From contig NZ_BCPR01000001.1 of assembly GCF_016586165.1 (NCBI RefSeq), positions 1 through 64,000 on the forward strand: DNA of 64,000 nucleotides, written 5' to 3'. The stretch is from Dyella sp. EPa41 (GTDB lineage: Bacteria; Pseudomonadota; Gammaproteobacteria; Xanthomonadales; Rhodanobacteraceae). Position 1 is the first letter of the stretch; each line of letters begins with the position of its first letter. The position numbers and the translations under genes are program-made. Shown piece by piece: positions 37,505 through 46,988 of this stretch. Under the pieces are notes generated by a model that had not been told where the DNA came from, searched no databases, and saw only the letters and a program-made list of their open reading frames with translations.

Positions 37505-37533
37505 ACCTACCGCCGCGTATGCAGGAACCGATC

Positions 37534-37562
37534 AGTATACCCATGTGATGCTTTTTTGACCA
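37534..37562 (-). promoter_or_regulatory. Sigma-70 promoter of rpoD
   Basis: On the minus strand, TGGTCA (37562-37557) and TATACT (37539-37534) are 17 nt apart, 30 nt before the rpoD ATG. The -10 is one base from consensus. Confidence 0.65.
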
Positions 37563-37670
37563 GTTTTCAAGTGAAATAAACGGAACGACCGACACGCAAA
37601 AATCGCGCCAAATAGGCATCTTCCGGGGATTTTCTCGACAAAGGAGGAGGCGTGCCGTACCGGCCGGTGG

Positions 37671-38111
37671 TCATGGCGTCTCCAGCCAGAAAGTGACCGG
37701 ACCATCGTTGACCAGATGCACCTTCATATGGGCGCCGAAGCGTCCGATTTCCACCCTGGGGTGCGCGGCGCGTGCCAGTTCCACCAGTCGATCGAACCAG
37801 CGCCGGCCTTCCTCGGGCGTTGCCGCACGGGTGAAGCTCGGGCGCATGCCCGAGCGGGTGTCGGCGGCTAGGGTGAACTGGCTGACCAGCAGCAGCTCGC
37901 CGCCGGTGTCGGCCAGCGAACGGTTCATGCGCCCCTGCCCATCGGCGAAAACCCGATAGCCCAGTAGGCGTTCCAGCATGCGTTTCGTGCGCGCCTCGTC
38001 GTCTCCGGGCTGCACGGCCACCAGGGCCAGCAGCCCGGGGCCGATGGCTCCCACGGTTTCGTTGTCGACATCCACGCGGGCGGACAGGACGCGCTGAATC
38101 AGGGCGATCAT
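37671..38111 (-). CDS. dtd: D-aminoacyl-tRNA deacylase
   Basis: A 146-aa cytosolic enzyme that frees tRNA from mischarged D-amino acids. The two DTD signatures are present: [17 protein letters not shown] (near residue 78) and the C-terminal [10 protein letters not shown] (GP motif). The length equals the family norm. The start at 38111 (MIALIQRV) is typical; an ATG at 38120 is in frame. It stands alone between rpoD and the divergent acyltransferase gene. Confidence 0.95.
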   Translation of the reverse strand: MIALIQRVLSARVDVDNETVGAIGPGLLALVAVQPGDDEARTKRMLERLLGYRVFADGQGRMNRSLADTGGELLLVSQFTLAADTRSGMRPSFTRAATPEEGRRWFDRLVELARAAHPRVEIGRFGAHMKVHLVNDGPVTFWLETP

Positions 38112-38246
38112 GGAAGGCATAAGGGCTGAAGTGGCCGGAAGCTTAGGGCCTGGCCAGCAGCGGCGATAGCCTCGGGCGCAGGCATGGCAACACGACCGCG
38201 CCGCGACCCGTGAACCGGCACGCGGGCCGGTTACACTGCGGCGCTC

Positions 38247-39143
38247 ATGCGATTCGACATCACCCTCCTTTATCTCGTCCTGCGCCTGTTCGGAAAGCTG
38301 CCCCTGCGCACGCTGCACGGCCTGGGCGCCGCCATTGGCCGGTTCTCGCTGTGGCGCGATAGCCGCACCGCGCACAACACCTCGGTCAACCTGCGCATCG
38401 TCCGCCGCGGCCTCGACGAGGCCGCCCATGCGGCGTTGCTGCGCAAGGTGATGGAGGAAAGCGGCAAGTCGGCCGTCGAGATCGCCGGCATCTGGGGTCG
38501 CGATGCCGAGCGTGCGCTCGACCTGGTGCGCGAGGTGCGCGGCGAGGCGTTGTTCGACGCGGCCCTGGCCGCGGGCAAGGGCGTGATCATCGCCGCGCCG
38601 CACCTGGGCTGCTGGGAGCTGCTCAATTACTGGCTGTGCCGCAAGACGCCGATGGCGATCCTCTATCGACCACCGCGCATCGCCGCGGTGGAAGGCCTGC
38701 TGCGCAAGGTACGCGGTGCGCTGGCGCCGGAGCAGGTGCGCGCGGAAGGCGCCGGCGTGCGCACGCTGTACAAGCGCCTGGCCGCGGGCGGCACCGTCGG
38801 CATCCTGCCCGACCAGAAGCCGCGCGCGGGGGAAGGCGAGTTCGCGCCGTTCTTCGGCCGCGACGCGCTTACCATGGTGCTGTTGCCGCGACTGGCGGCG
38901 CGCACCGGGGCCACCGTGCTGTTCGCGTTCGCCGAACGTCTGCCGGAGGGCGCGGGCTATCGCATCCACCTGCTGCCCGCGCCCGAGGGCGTGGCCGATG
39001 CCGATCTCGCCGTGGCGTGCCGGGCCTTGAACCAGGGCGTGGAGCATTGCGTGGAGCTCGCCTTCGCGCAGTACCAGTGGCACTACAAGCGCTATTCGGC
39101 GGATGACCGCACCAGTCCCTACGATCACCCGGAAGTGATCTAG
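38247..39143 (+). CDS. LpxL/LpxM-type lipid A acyltransferase-like protein
   Basis: A 298-aa inner-membrane protein of the LpxL/HtrB family, which adds secondary acyl chains to lipid A from acyl-ACP. The catalytic H-x4-D/E motif is H119-E124 in APHLGCWE, and a downstream [12 protein letters not shown] is the usual second block. An N-terminal hydrophobic segment is present. TTACACT at 38231-38237, just upstream, resembles a -10 box. The gene converges on the TPR gene with 23 bp between stops. Confidence 0.9.
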   Translation: MRFDITLLYLVLRLFGKLPLRTLHGLGAAIGRFSLWRDSRTAHNTSVNLRIVRRGLDEAAHAALLRKVMEESGKSAVEIAGIWGRDAERALDLVREVRGEALFDAALAAGKGVIIAAPHLGCWELLNYWLCRKTPMAILYRPPRIAAVEGLLRKVRGALAPEQVRAEGAGVRTLYKRLAAGGTVGILPDQKPRAGEGEFAPFFGRDALTMVLLPRLAARTGATVLFAFAERLPEGAGYRIHLLPAPEGVADADLAVACRALNQGVEHCVELAFAQYQWHYKRYSADDRTSPYDHPEVI

Positions 39144-39166
39144 GGCGGCGCCCAGGCGCCGTGGCG

Positions 39167-39481
39167 TCAGCCCAGGCGCCTCAGGAACACCGTCATCTCT
39201 TTCTCGGCCTGCTTGTCGCCACGCGCCTGCGCCACGGCGATGCCTTGCCGCCAGGCCTCGGCGGCGCCGGGTTTGTCCTCCAGCGCGAGGCAGGCCTTGC
39301 CAAGCAGCTTCCAGGCCGCCGAGTAAGCGGGGTCGAACACCACCGCCTGCTTCAACTCGGCAGCCGCACTGGCCGCGTCGCCAGCGGCAAGCAGGGCGTT
39401 GCCCAGCGAGAAGCGCAGCAACGCGCCGTCGCGCGGACCACCGCATTGCGCGCGCAGGTTGGCGATCAGCGCGTCGTTCAT
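39167..39481 (-). CDS. Small tetratricopeptide-repeat protein
   Basis: A 104-aa protein holding about two and a half TPR units ([46 protein letters not shown]). No signal peptide is seen. TPRs bind other proteins, here perhaps in glycan assembly. It starts only 4 bp after the stop of the GT39 gene and is co-transcribed with it. Confidence 0.85.
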   Translation of the reverse strand: MNDALIANLRAQCGGPRDGALLRFSLGNALLAAGDAASAAAELKQAVVFDPAYSAAWKLLGKACLALEDKPGAAEAWRQGIAVAQARGDKQAEKEMTVFLRRLG

Positions 39482-39485
39482 GCCC

Positions 39486-41192
39486 TTACTGCAGGGCGCG
39501 GAAGCGCCACTCGTCGACCTGGTAGATGCGCGTCGGATGCGGCGGCTCGGCGGGCACGCGACCGGCGCGCAGGTCCGCCAGCGACCTGGCCGGCCAGATC
39601 ACCACCCACGAGGAGCGGAACGGTTGCACCAGCAGCGGGTAGCGCAGGTCGGTCGGCTCCAGCTTTTCGGGCCGGGCCACGATCAGGCCGTCCGGGTGCT
39701 CCTGCGCGAATTTCTGCAGGGCGTCGCCTTCGCTCAGCCGCTCGATCGGCCGCGTGATGCGTCCTTCGAAATGGAACTGCCCCTCGTAGTTGCCCAGGTA
39801 GCCGATCGCCCGGCCCTCGCCGTCGGCGGCGCCCAGCAGGTGCGCGGACGGACGCAGGTCGAAGTTCTGCCACATGGTCAGGGTGAACAGCGCATTGAGC
39901 GCCAGCGTGCCGGCCAGGCCGGCGAAGGCGAGGCGACGCACCTCGCCGCGGCCGCGCACCAGCAGCAGCAAACCGAGCAGCACGAACACGATGCTGAAGA
40001 AGCGGCTGTAGCGCTGGGTACTGTCGAACCATTCGCCGTGCAGGTGGTTGTGCGCGACCAGCACCGGCAGCACGAACAGGAACACACCGAACAGGATGCC
40101 GCCCACGCCCAGCGGCCACGTGCCCAGCCATGCGCTGTTGGCGAGCTGCGGACGCTGGTCACGCAGCACGGCGACCGCGCCGGCGATCAGCAGCGCGCCA
40201 CCGGCGAACTCCGGCAGCGGGTAATAGAGCTGCTTGCCGCTGATGAAGGAGAAACACACCATCACCGGCAGCAGCCAGCACAGCGCGAAGCGGATGCCGC
40301 TGTCGAGCGGACGGCGCAGCGTGACCAGCGCCGCCCAGGCGCGCGGCCAGCCGCTGAAGGGAAACAGCAGCGCCGGAATCATCGGCAGGTACCACCAGAA
40401 CGGGCGGGCGTGGTCAAACGCATCCACCACGCGGCCGGCGGTCTGCGTGAAGAACAGGCGCTGGCGATAGGCCTCGCCGCCGGCAAAACCGGCGGGCAGC
40501 GCCCACGCCAGCAGCATGGCGCCGCCCAGCAGCACGGCGAGCGCGCCGCGCCCGTACCAGCGCGCGCGGTTGTCGCGCGCCCAGTCGTTCCACAGCGGGC
40601 CCAGCAACCACGGGAAGGCGACGTGCAGCAGCATCACCGGGCCCTTGGTCAGCAGGCCGGCGCCGATGCACAGGCCGAACAGCAGCCAGCGCGGTTCCGC
40701 GCGCTGCGGCTTGGGCGTCAGGCACAGCAGCGAGGCCAGCACGCACACGGCCAGCAGCACCTCGTACATGATCTGCAGGCCGAACAGGAACGCGTAGCCC
40801 AGCGCCAGCAGCATCCATGGCGCGCCCTTGGCCACCCACGGGCGATTCGGGAACAGCCGGTTCGCCAGCACCGATACCAGCACCAGCTGCGTGCCGCCGA
40901 AGATCACTTCCAGCACGCGCGGCCAGATGTCGTTGACGCCGAACACCGCCCAGCCGGCGTGGATCAGCCAGAACAGCAGCGGCACCTTCTCGCTGTACGG
41001 CTGGCCATTGATGTACGGCACCAGCCAGTGGTGGTGGTTCCACATTTCCCACGCCACGGCGAGCGTGCGGGTGGAGTACAGCGGCATCGGACCGTGCGAG
41101 AAGATCGCCAGCAAGGCGGCCAGGCCCCACAGCGGCAGCCACGGCCAGAGGGAGCGCAGGTGTTCGGAGCGGCTGTAGCTGCTGGATGCCAC
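39486..41192 (-). CDS. GT39/ArnT-like membrane glycosyltransferase
   Basis: A 568-aa protein with about 11-12 membrane helices. The N-terminal first loop has the acidic position of the GT-C superfamily (YSTRTLAVAWEMW), then a NGQPYSEKVPLLFWLIHAGW block typical of ArnT/PMT proteins that move a sugar from a polyprenyl-phosphate donor to lipid A or protein. The C-terminal region (about 450-568) is a soluble periplasmic domain. The GTG at 41192 gives a usual length; an ATG at 41273 is in frame. The donor and acceptor are unknown. A paralogue lies at 46989-48719. Confidence 0.85.
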   Translation of the reverse strand: MASSSYSRSEHLRSLWPWLPLWGLAALLAIFSHGPMPLYSTRTLAVAWEMWNHHHWLVPYINGQPYSEKVPLLFWLIHAGWAVFGVNDIWPRVLEVIFGGTQLVLVSVLANRLFPNRPWVAKGAPWMLLALGYAFLFGLQIMYEVLLAVCVLASLLCLTPKPQRAEPRWLLFGLCIGAGLLTKGPVMLLHVAFPWLLGPLWNDWARDNRARWYGRGALAVLLGGAMLLAWALPAGFAGGEAYRQRLFFTQTAGRVVDAFDHARPFWWYLPMIPALLFPFSGWPRAWAALVTLRRPLDSGIRFALCWLLPVMVCFSFISGKQLYYPLPEFAGGALLIAGAVAVLRDQRPQLANSAWLGTWPLGVGGILFGVFLFVLPVLVAHNHLHGEWFDSTQRYSRFFSIVFVLLGLLLLVRGRGEVRRLAFAGLAGTLALNALFTLTMWQNFDLRPSAHLLGAADGEGRAIGYLGNYEGQFHFEGRITRPIERLSEGDALQKFAQEHPDGLIVARPEKLEPTDLRYPLLVQPFRSSWVVIWPARSLADLRAGRVPAEPPHPTRIYQVDEWRFRALQ

Positions 41193-41346
41193 GGGCAGTC
41201 TTCTTGATGGGATTGAGACGATTCTATCCCGAGCCGTGGAGACCGGTTCGAACGGGAATTCAGGGAGGGCCATGCGGCCAAGCCCCGCTTCGCCGGTGCC
41301 TCATCCGTCCTCCGGCCGCCGGCGGGAGCAGGGGTTCGAGCGCTGG

Positions 41347-41369
41347 CCCCTCTCCCGTCGGGAGAGGGG
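41347..41369. terminator. Hairpin between two glycan gene groups
   Basis: A perfect 10-bp stem (41347-41356 with 41360-41369) and 3-nt loop lie between the TagB-like gene (stop at 41413) and the GT39 gene. There is no clear T-run, so it may act as a weak terminator or as a processing site. Confidence 0.45.
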
Positions 41370-41412
41370 GTGGGGTGAGGGTGCGGGCCCGCGCCCGCGC
41401 CGCCCCGACGCC

Positions 41413-42456
41413 TTAGACCGGCCCCCAGTAGCCGATGCGGCGGCGGATCTTCAGCTTTCGCCAGAAATTCCACGGCTTTCGGCGGCGGTTGCGGGCCCCG
41501 GCGGCGATGAAGCCGTCGATGGCCTTGAGGATGCGCTCGCTGGAATGACCGTCGCGGTACGGATGGATGGCATCACCGTACTCACGGATGGCCTGCATCA
41601 GCTCGGGCGGCCGGGACAGTGCCCGCTCGATCGCCGGCTCGAACTGGGCCGCGTCGTCAATGTCGATCAGCTGCGGGCCCGGGCGGCGGTTCTTGAAGGT
41701 CACCACCGGCTTGCCGGTGAGCAGGAACTCGTTGAGCGCGGACGAGGTGTCCGAGCACATCATGTCGACCTGCGGGAACAGCTCGAGGATGTTGTCGTTC
41801 TCGGCGAAGGTCAGGTACTCGTTCTGCAGCGCCTTGTACTTGGCGGTCGTCTCCGGGTTCATCTTCGGATGGAAGGTGACGATCCAGCGCCAGCGGCCAT
41901 CGCGGGAGAGGCGCTTCACTTCCTCGTACAGGGTTTCGGCCGCGCTCCACGAGGGCGAGAAGGTGGAGTGGTAGAGGATCACGGGCGGCTGGCGCACGGG
42001 CGGGATCGGGCCGGTGATCTGCTTCATGAAAGGGTCGAGCTTGGGAAAGCCCGTTTCCACCACCGAAAAGTGGCCCACGCGGTCGGCGATCTCCTTGAAC
42101 TTCGCCGTATCGCGCGGCCCGGTCGTGCAGTACAGGTCGAAGAAGCCGCGCACGTAGATATGCCGCGGCTTGCCCGCATCGAAGCCGTGGAAGGTTTCCA
42201 CCTTCACGCCCGGGAAGAAGTGCGGCACCGCGTTGCTGGAGGTGATCACCGCGCGCGGCTTCCACGCACGCACTTCCTGCACGGTGAGCAGGCGCTCGCC
42301 TTCGACCAGGTCTTCCGCGCCGGGGCCGTCGAAGAACCACGCGGCCTCGTCGCCGCGCGCGCGGATCGCCTCCTGCACCGGGCGCAGGATGGCCAGCGCG
42401 TAGCGCTCGGAGCCGTAGAGGAGGTAATGCTGCTTGGGATCGGACTGCTTGCTCAT
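41413..42456 (-). CDS. CDP-glycerol glycerophosphotransferase family protein (TagB/SpsB-like)
   Basis: A 347-aa soluble or membrane-associated transferase. Its GT-B-like layout resembles TagB/TagF-type enzymes: NAVPHFFPGVKVETFHGF, YCTTGPRD, LYHSTFSPSWSA, TFHPKMNPET and the donor-site DMMCSDTSSALNEFLLTGKPVV. In Gram-negative bacteria such proteins modify LPS core or O-antigen with phosphoglycerol-like groups; the substrate here is not known. The start overlaps the preceding WaaE-like gene by 4 bp (ATGA). The C-terminus is strongly basic. Confidence 0.8.
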   Translation of the reverse strand: MSKQSDPKQHYLLYGSERYALAILRPVQEAIRARGDEAAWFFDGPGAEDLVEGERLLTVQEVRAWKPRAVITSSNAVPHFFPGVKVETFHGFDAGKPRHIYVRGFFDLYCTTGPRDTAKFKEIADRVGHFSVVETGFPKLDPFMKQITGPIPPVRQPPVILYHSTFSPSWSAAETLYEEVKRLSRDGRWRWIVTFHPKMNPETTAKYKALQNEYLTFAENDNILELFPQVDMMCSDTSSALNEFLLTGKPVVTFKNRRPGPQLIDIDDAAQFEPAIERALSRPPELMQAIREYGDAIHPYRDGHSSERILKAIDGFIAAGARNRRRKPWNFWRKLKIRRRIGYWGPV

Positions 42457-43268
42457 CGATCGATACCGTGGCGGGTCAGTGCATCTGCCGCACTCTCGAC
42501 CGAGGCGGGGTTTCGGCGCATCTCGTAGTACCGCATGCGCTTGTAGGCCGCGTACGAGGCGGCTGTCTGGGCGATCACGAATCCTCGCCAGCCGTCGAGG
42601 AAGGCGAGGCGGAAGATGTAATCCTTGATGAAGGCCAGCAGGTACACGAACGGCGTCTGCCACATGCGCACCGGCTTGTTCTTCTCCAGCCAGTCGCGGC
42701 ATTTCAGCTCCGCGTAGCGCAGCACCTTGATCTGCTTCTGCGGCAGGCTGGGATTGTTCTCGTGGTTGAAGCGCGCATGCAGCGTGACCGACGGGCCGTC
42801 GAACACCAGCGATTCATGCACGCGCACGTCCTTCCAGCGCGCGCGGTCGCGGTGGAACAGGCGCGCCATCTTCTCGCCCATCGACGGCAGGTACCAGCGC
42901 ATCGGCGCGCCCATGTAGATGGTGGCGCGGCGCAGGATCACGGCGCTGTTGTCGCTGGCCATCAGCTCGGGCAGGCGTCGCTCCAGCTCGGCGGCCAGTT
43001 CGGGCGAGAGGTATTCGTCGGCGTCCAGCGCCAGGATCCAGTCATGGCTGCACTGGGTGGTGGCGAAGTTGCGCTGCGCGCCGAACCCCAGCCAGTCCTG
43101 CTGCACCACGCGCGCGCCATGGGCCTGCGCGATGGCGATGGTGTCGTCGGTGCTGCCGCTGTCGATCACCAGCTTCTCGGCCGCGAACGGCACGCTGTCG
43201 AGGCAACGGGCGATGCTGTTCGCCTCGTTGTAGGTGATGACCACGAGGGTGAGGGGAAAGGTAGGCAT
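42453..43268 (-). CDS. Family 2 glycosyltransferase, WaaE-like LPS core enzyme
   Basis: A 271-aa GT-A-fold inverting enzyme. The nucleotide-sugar site begins LTLVVITYNEANSIARCLDS, with DSGSTDDT and the metal-binding DADEYL (DxD-type) near residue 82. The WaaE/KdtX-like second half has HESLVFDGPSVTL and a C-terminal membrane-associated helix (FVYLLAFIKDYIFRLAFLDG). Known homologues add a glucose to heptose I of the LPS core. It lies within a group of envelope glycan genes. Confidence 0.88.
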   Translation of the reverse strand: MPTFPLTLVVITYNEANSIARCLDSVPFAAEKLVIDSGSTDDTIAIAQAHGARVVQQDWLGFGAQRNFATTQCSHDWILALDADEYLSPELAAELERRLPELMASDNSAVILRRATIYMGAPMRWYLPSMGEKMARLFHRDRARWKDVRVHESLVFDGPSVTLHARFNHENNPSLPQKQIKVLRYAELKCRDWLEKNKPVRMWQTPFVYLLAFIKDYIFRLAFLDGWRGFVIAQTAASYAAYKRMRYYEMRRNPASVESAADALTRHGIDR

Positions 43269-43345
43269 GAGGAGATTCTAGAGGCGGCGGGAAGGCCAAG
43301 GCCACGAATCCGTGCCCGGGTGCTCCCTGCGCGGTGGTCGCCGGG

Positions 43346-44320
43346 TCAGAGCAGCTGCCGCAGCGCCGCGCCCAGCCGTGCATCGAAACCTTTCTGGTTG
43401 TCCACGTACCACGCGCGGGCAGCGGCCCCCAGCTGTTCCCATTCGGCCCGTTCCATGCGGCTGCAGCGCTCGACCGCGGCCTCCAGCGCGGCTTCGTCGA
43501 ACAGGTAGCGGGTGGCGAGGTTGAGCGGGCCGTCCGGCGTCGCCGCGACCGGCATGCCGCGCGTGGCCGTCACCAGTTCGTTCATGGGTGGCGCGTCGCA
43601 GGTCAGCACCACGGCGCCGCAGCTCAGGGCCTCGACGATGTAGTGGCCCCAGCCTTCCGTCTCGGACAGGCACAGGTGGAACACGTGGCTGTTCTGCAGC
43701 GTGCGGATGTCGGCGATGTCGGCCACGTACTCGCGGCGATGCACGATGTTGGGCGCCGACAGGTCGGTATCCGGCCCGACGCCCGGTGCCTGCAGCACGT
43801 GCAGCATGGGCCACTCGGGATGCCGCCGCCATGTCGCCAGCAGGCGCTCGGTGCCCTTCATCCGGCTGGCGCCGGCCAGGTGCAGGAAGGTGGGCTCGCG
43901 CTCGCGCTCGCGCCGCAGGCAGTCCGTGCTCTGGAAGCCGATGGGCAACGTGCGCATGCCTAGTTGCTGGAAGATCCCGGTGGCTTCGCGCGTCTTGGTG
44001 AGCACGGCGTCGTATCGCGCCAGTTGCTTGCGGTCGCGCTGGGAAAACCACTCGGGATTGGGAATGAACGCATTGAGCCGCGCCAGCGGCAGGTGCTCGG
44101 GGCTGGCGTGTTCCAGCGTGATGTTGAGGTCGTACAGCGGCGCCTTGCGGCTGGCGTTCCAGCGCAGGGCAAGCTTTTGCCACCAGCGACGTTTCCGCGG
44201 TGCGCTCGCCGGCGTGAAGCTCACTTCGTGGCCCAGCTCGCGCAACGCCTCGCGCAGCAGCCGGATGTCATGGCTCAGGCCACGGTTGTTGTCCCACGCG
44301 ATGAGGTTGATGCGGGCCAT
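43346..44320 (-). CDS. GT4-like glycosyltransferase
   Basis: A 324-aa GT-B-fold protein. The N-terminal domain opens INLIAWDNNRGLSHDIRLL, and the C-terminal domain carries HLAGASRMKGTERLLATW and a donor-site motif LSETEGWGHYIVEALSCGAV, matching the E-x7-E signature of GT4 enzymes (EGWGHYIVEAL). The sugar is unknown. It lies 77 bp upstream of the WaaE-like gene in the same direction. Confidence 0.85.
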   Translation of the reverse strand: MARINLIAWDNNRGLSHDIRLLREALRELGHEVSFTPASAPRKRRWWQKLALRWNASRKAPLYDLNITLEHASPEHLPLARLNAFIPNPEWFSQRDRKQLARYDAVLTKTREATGIFQQLGMRTLPIGFQSTDCLRREREREPTFLHLAGASRMKGTERLLATWRRHPEWPMLHVLQAPGVGPDTDLSAPNIVHRREYVADIADIRTLQNSHVFHLCLSETEGWGHYIVEALSCGAVVLTCDAPPMNELVTATRGMPVAATPDGPLNLATRYLFDEAALEAAVERCSRMERAEWEQLGAAARAWYVDNQKGFDARLGAALRQLL

Positions 44321-44368
44321 GGAGTCGCGCTGAAAGAGGGAAGTGGGGCCGCCGCCATGATGGCGCGG

Positions 44369-45625
44369 TCAGGCTCCGGTTGCGCGCAGGCGGCTGATCT
44401 GCACCGTCATGCCCAGCACCAGGAAGAAGAACAGCGAATGCGGCATGGAGCGATACAGCACGTTGTCCGTCAGCCCGCACAGCGCATACATCGCCACCGT
44501 CAGCAGGCCGACCATGGCCGAGACGGCCACGGCGTCATCAGGATCGAACACGCGCCGCGCGAACAGCACCAGCGGCATGCCGAACAGCAGCAGCAACAGG
44601 ATCAGTCCGGGCACGCCGCCGGCCACCGCGGCCTCCAGGTATTCGCTGTGCGGGTGCTCGTACTTGGCGATGGAGTCGCTGGCCAGGCCGAGCTTCATCT
44701 GCGACTGCGTGTACTTGCCGAACTGGTCGATGCCCACGCCGGCCACGGGATGCTCGGCGAAGGCGCGCGTGGCGACCCGCCACATTTCCAGGCGTTCGCG
44801 CACGGCGCCCTGCGTATCGTTGCTGCTGTAGGTGCGTACTTCGTGCCCGATGGCATCGAAGCGGGCCACGATCTCGCCACGCATCAGCAGCACCGCGCCC
44901 GAGGCCACCAGCACCGCGCCCGCCAGCACGACCAGCGGCGCCCGCCACTGCCGCGTGCGGTAGATCGAGCAGCCGATCACCAGCGCGAATACGGGGGCGC
45001 AGGCCAGCAGCGGGCCGCGGCTCTGCGTCAGCAGCGCGCCGAACATGCCGAGCGCGGCGCATCCGGCATGGAAGACGCGCTCGGGCATCGCGAGCTGCGG
45101 CCGCAGCAGCTGGACCACGCCGCTCAGCGACAACACCAGCATGAACATGGCCAGCTCGATCACGCCCCAATCGCCGCCATCGATGCCCGAGGCGCGCTCG
45201 GCGCCCTGGAAATAATGCTGGTAGATGCAGACCAGGCCGAGCACGGCCGCCGCCATGCTGAGCCCGCGCCAGAACCACGCCAGCCGCAGCGGCTGGGTAA
45301 AGACCGCGGTAATGCCCAGGAACAGCAGGATGTGCGAAGGCAGGTCGAATTCGTTCCAGCGCAGGCCGTGGCCCAGGATGTTCGCCGCCGCAAACAGCAC
45401 CAAGGCCCAGCACAGCCAGGTCACCGGACGCGCGCCGCGGTAGATGGCGCGGGCCTGCCGGTTGGCGATCAGCAGATACAGCCCATAGAAGAACAGCACG
45501 CCGACCAGGGCCACCTTGGCCCGGCCAGGCGTTGCGAATGAGAGGGGAAGCAGGGCCAGCAACAACGTGGATACCAGCGGGGCGATACGACGTTCGGCCG
45601 CGGTGGCAGGTGGAACTACTCTCAT
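44369..45625 (-). CDS. O-antigen ligase-like (WaaL/Wzy-type) membrane protein
   Basis: A 418-aa protein with about 11-12 membrane helices and a large periplasmic loop (about 240-310) bearing HPVAGVGIDQFG and HPHSEYLEAAVAGGVPGL, the latter with the conserved His of the O-antigen ligase/polymerase family. It may join O-antigen or another polymer to lipid A core, or polymerise units; the fold does not decide. First gene of the minus-strand glycan group and divergent from the GT4 gene. The ATG at 45625 is chosen; 45670 is in frame. Confidence 0.87.
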   Translation of the reverse strand: MRVVPPATAAERRIAPLVSTLLLALLPLSFATPGRAKVALVGVLFFYGLYLLIANRQARAIYRGARPVTWLCWALVLFAAANILGHGLRWNEFDLPSHILLFLGITAVFTQPLRLAWFWRGLSMAAAVLGLVCIYQHYFQGAERASGIDGGDWGVIELAMFMLVLSLSGVVQLLRPQLAMPERVFHAGCAALGMFGALLTQSRGPLLACAPVFALVIGCSIYRTRQWRAPLVVLAGAVLVASGAVLLMRGEIVARFDAIGHEVRTYSSNDTQGAVRERLEMWRVATRAFAEHPVAGVGIDQFGKYTQSQMKLGLASDSIAKYEHPHSEYLEAAVAGGVPGLILLLLLFGMPLVLFARRVFDPDDAVAVSAMVGLLTVAMYALCGLTDNVLYRSMPHSLFFFLVLGMTVQISRLRATGA

Positions 45626-45841
45626 TCGATCCTCGATCAATGCCAGCCGGCGAAGCCAGCCCGACGCCATACATCCCGGCGTGCCGCTGCTCCGCTCGTG
45701 CCGAAGGGAACAGGAAACCGCCTATACAATCTATGACATTCTATGAGGAAAACCCGACTCCTCCCCTAGTACAAGAGAGATAGGGTTCATATCCCGGCAG
45801 ATTCCTGCGGCGGATTCGTTGTCCTTCCTTGAGGCTTGGGC

Positions 45842-46951
45842 GTGAAGCTTTTGTTCACCAACTTCCACTCGGGTGATGGTGGAGGTCACACCACCTACAT
45901 CCGCACGCTCGCCGCGGCCCTGGCATCGCACCACGAGATTCACGTCGCCGCCCCGCCCGGCAGCCGGCTCAATCGCGAGGCGCGAACCCTGCCCGGCGTA
46001 TTCGTGCTCGACCAGCCCTTTCCCAACGGCCTGGGCCGGTGGCGCGCCCGACGGCGCGCCCGGGCGCAGCTTGCGCACTACCTGCGCACGCAAGCCTTCG
46101 ACATCGTCCACGTGAACGGTTCGGCCGATCACCGGCTGGTGCTTTCGGCGATGCCCCCGAAGCGGCCCGCCCTGGTCTGGACCAAGCACAACTCCAAGCC
46201 GGTGCGCGGCATCGGCCATTGGCTGCGTGCGCGCCGCACCGACCAGGTGATCGCCGTGTGCGACTACACGCGGCGCGAACTGGCCGCGACGGCCTATCGG
46301 CGATGCCGCCTGTCCACCGTGCACAACGGCATCGATATCGACCACTGGTCGCCCTGGCCGGCGGGCGACGCCGCGGCGGAATCCGCCCGTTGGCGTAGGG
46401 ATGACGACCTGCTCCTGCTTGGCAGCAACGCGGGCACGGCGGCCTACAAAGGCTGGCTGGATCTGCTGGAAGCCGTGGCCACGCTTGCGCCCGAGCTGCG
46501 CCGGCGCCTGCGTATCCTGATCGCCGGCGTGCCGCCCAAGGCGGCCGAGCGCGAGCGCGTGGCGGCGCTGGGGCTGCAGGACGCCGTGGTGTTTCCCGGC
46601 GTGCTCGCCGATCCACGCCCCATGGTGGCGGCGCTCGATGCGGGCTTCGTACTGTCTTACGACGTCGAGACCATCTCGTTCGCCTGCCGCGAGATGATGG
46701 CGATGGGCAAGCCGGTGCTGCTCAGCAACTACGCCGGCCTGCCGGAGAACCTGGCGGCGGGCCAGGATGGCTGGCTGGTTCCGGCGCGCGACAGGGCGTC
46801 CATCGCCGCCGCCGTCACGTCCATCCTGGAGCAGCGCTCGTCTTTGCCCGCCATGGGCGCCGCTGCCCGCGCGCATGCGGAGCGCGACTTCGGGCTTCCC
46901 CTGTTCATCCAGCGCACCGAAGCGGTCTACCGCGCGCTGCTGGCGGGATAG
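45842..46951 (+). CDS. GT4-family glycosyltransferase
   Basis: A 369-aa GT-B-fold enzyme, opening KLLFTNFHSGDGGGHTTYIR (donor/acceptor loop) with a HNGIDIDHW hinge and a C-terminal ETISFACREMMAMGKPVLLSNYAGLPE donor motif. The GTG at 45842 has GAGG 7 nt upstream, so it is the likely start. It is the only plus-strand gene in this glycan region and is divergent from the ligase-like gene. Confidence 0.88.
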   Translation: MKLLFTNFHSGDGGGHTTYIRTLAAALASHHEIHVAAPPGSRLNREARTLPGVFVLDQPFPNGLGRWRARRRARAQLAHYLRTQAFDIVHVNGSADHRLVLSAMPPKRPALVWTKHNSKPVRGIGHWLRARRTDQVIAVCDYTRRELAATAYRRCRLSTVHNGIDIDHWSPWPAGDAAAESARWRRDDDLLLLGSNAGTAAYKGWLDLLEAVATLAPELRRRLRILIAGVPPKAAERERVAALGLQDAVVFPGVLADPRPMVAALDAGFVLSYDVETISFACREMMAMGKPVLLSNYAGLPENLAAGQDGWLVPARDRASIAAAVTSILEQRSSLPAMGAAARAHAERDFGLPLFIQRTEAVYRALLAG

Positions 46952-46988
46952 CCAGGGCGGTCGCCCGTGCGCGACCGCCGGCGGACGA

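Noticed and set aside
41255-41280. tRNA T-loop-like GGTTCGAA
   Set aside because: No matching acceptor stem, anticodon arm or 3' end could be found around it.
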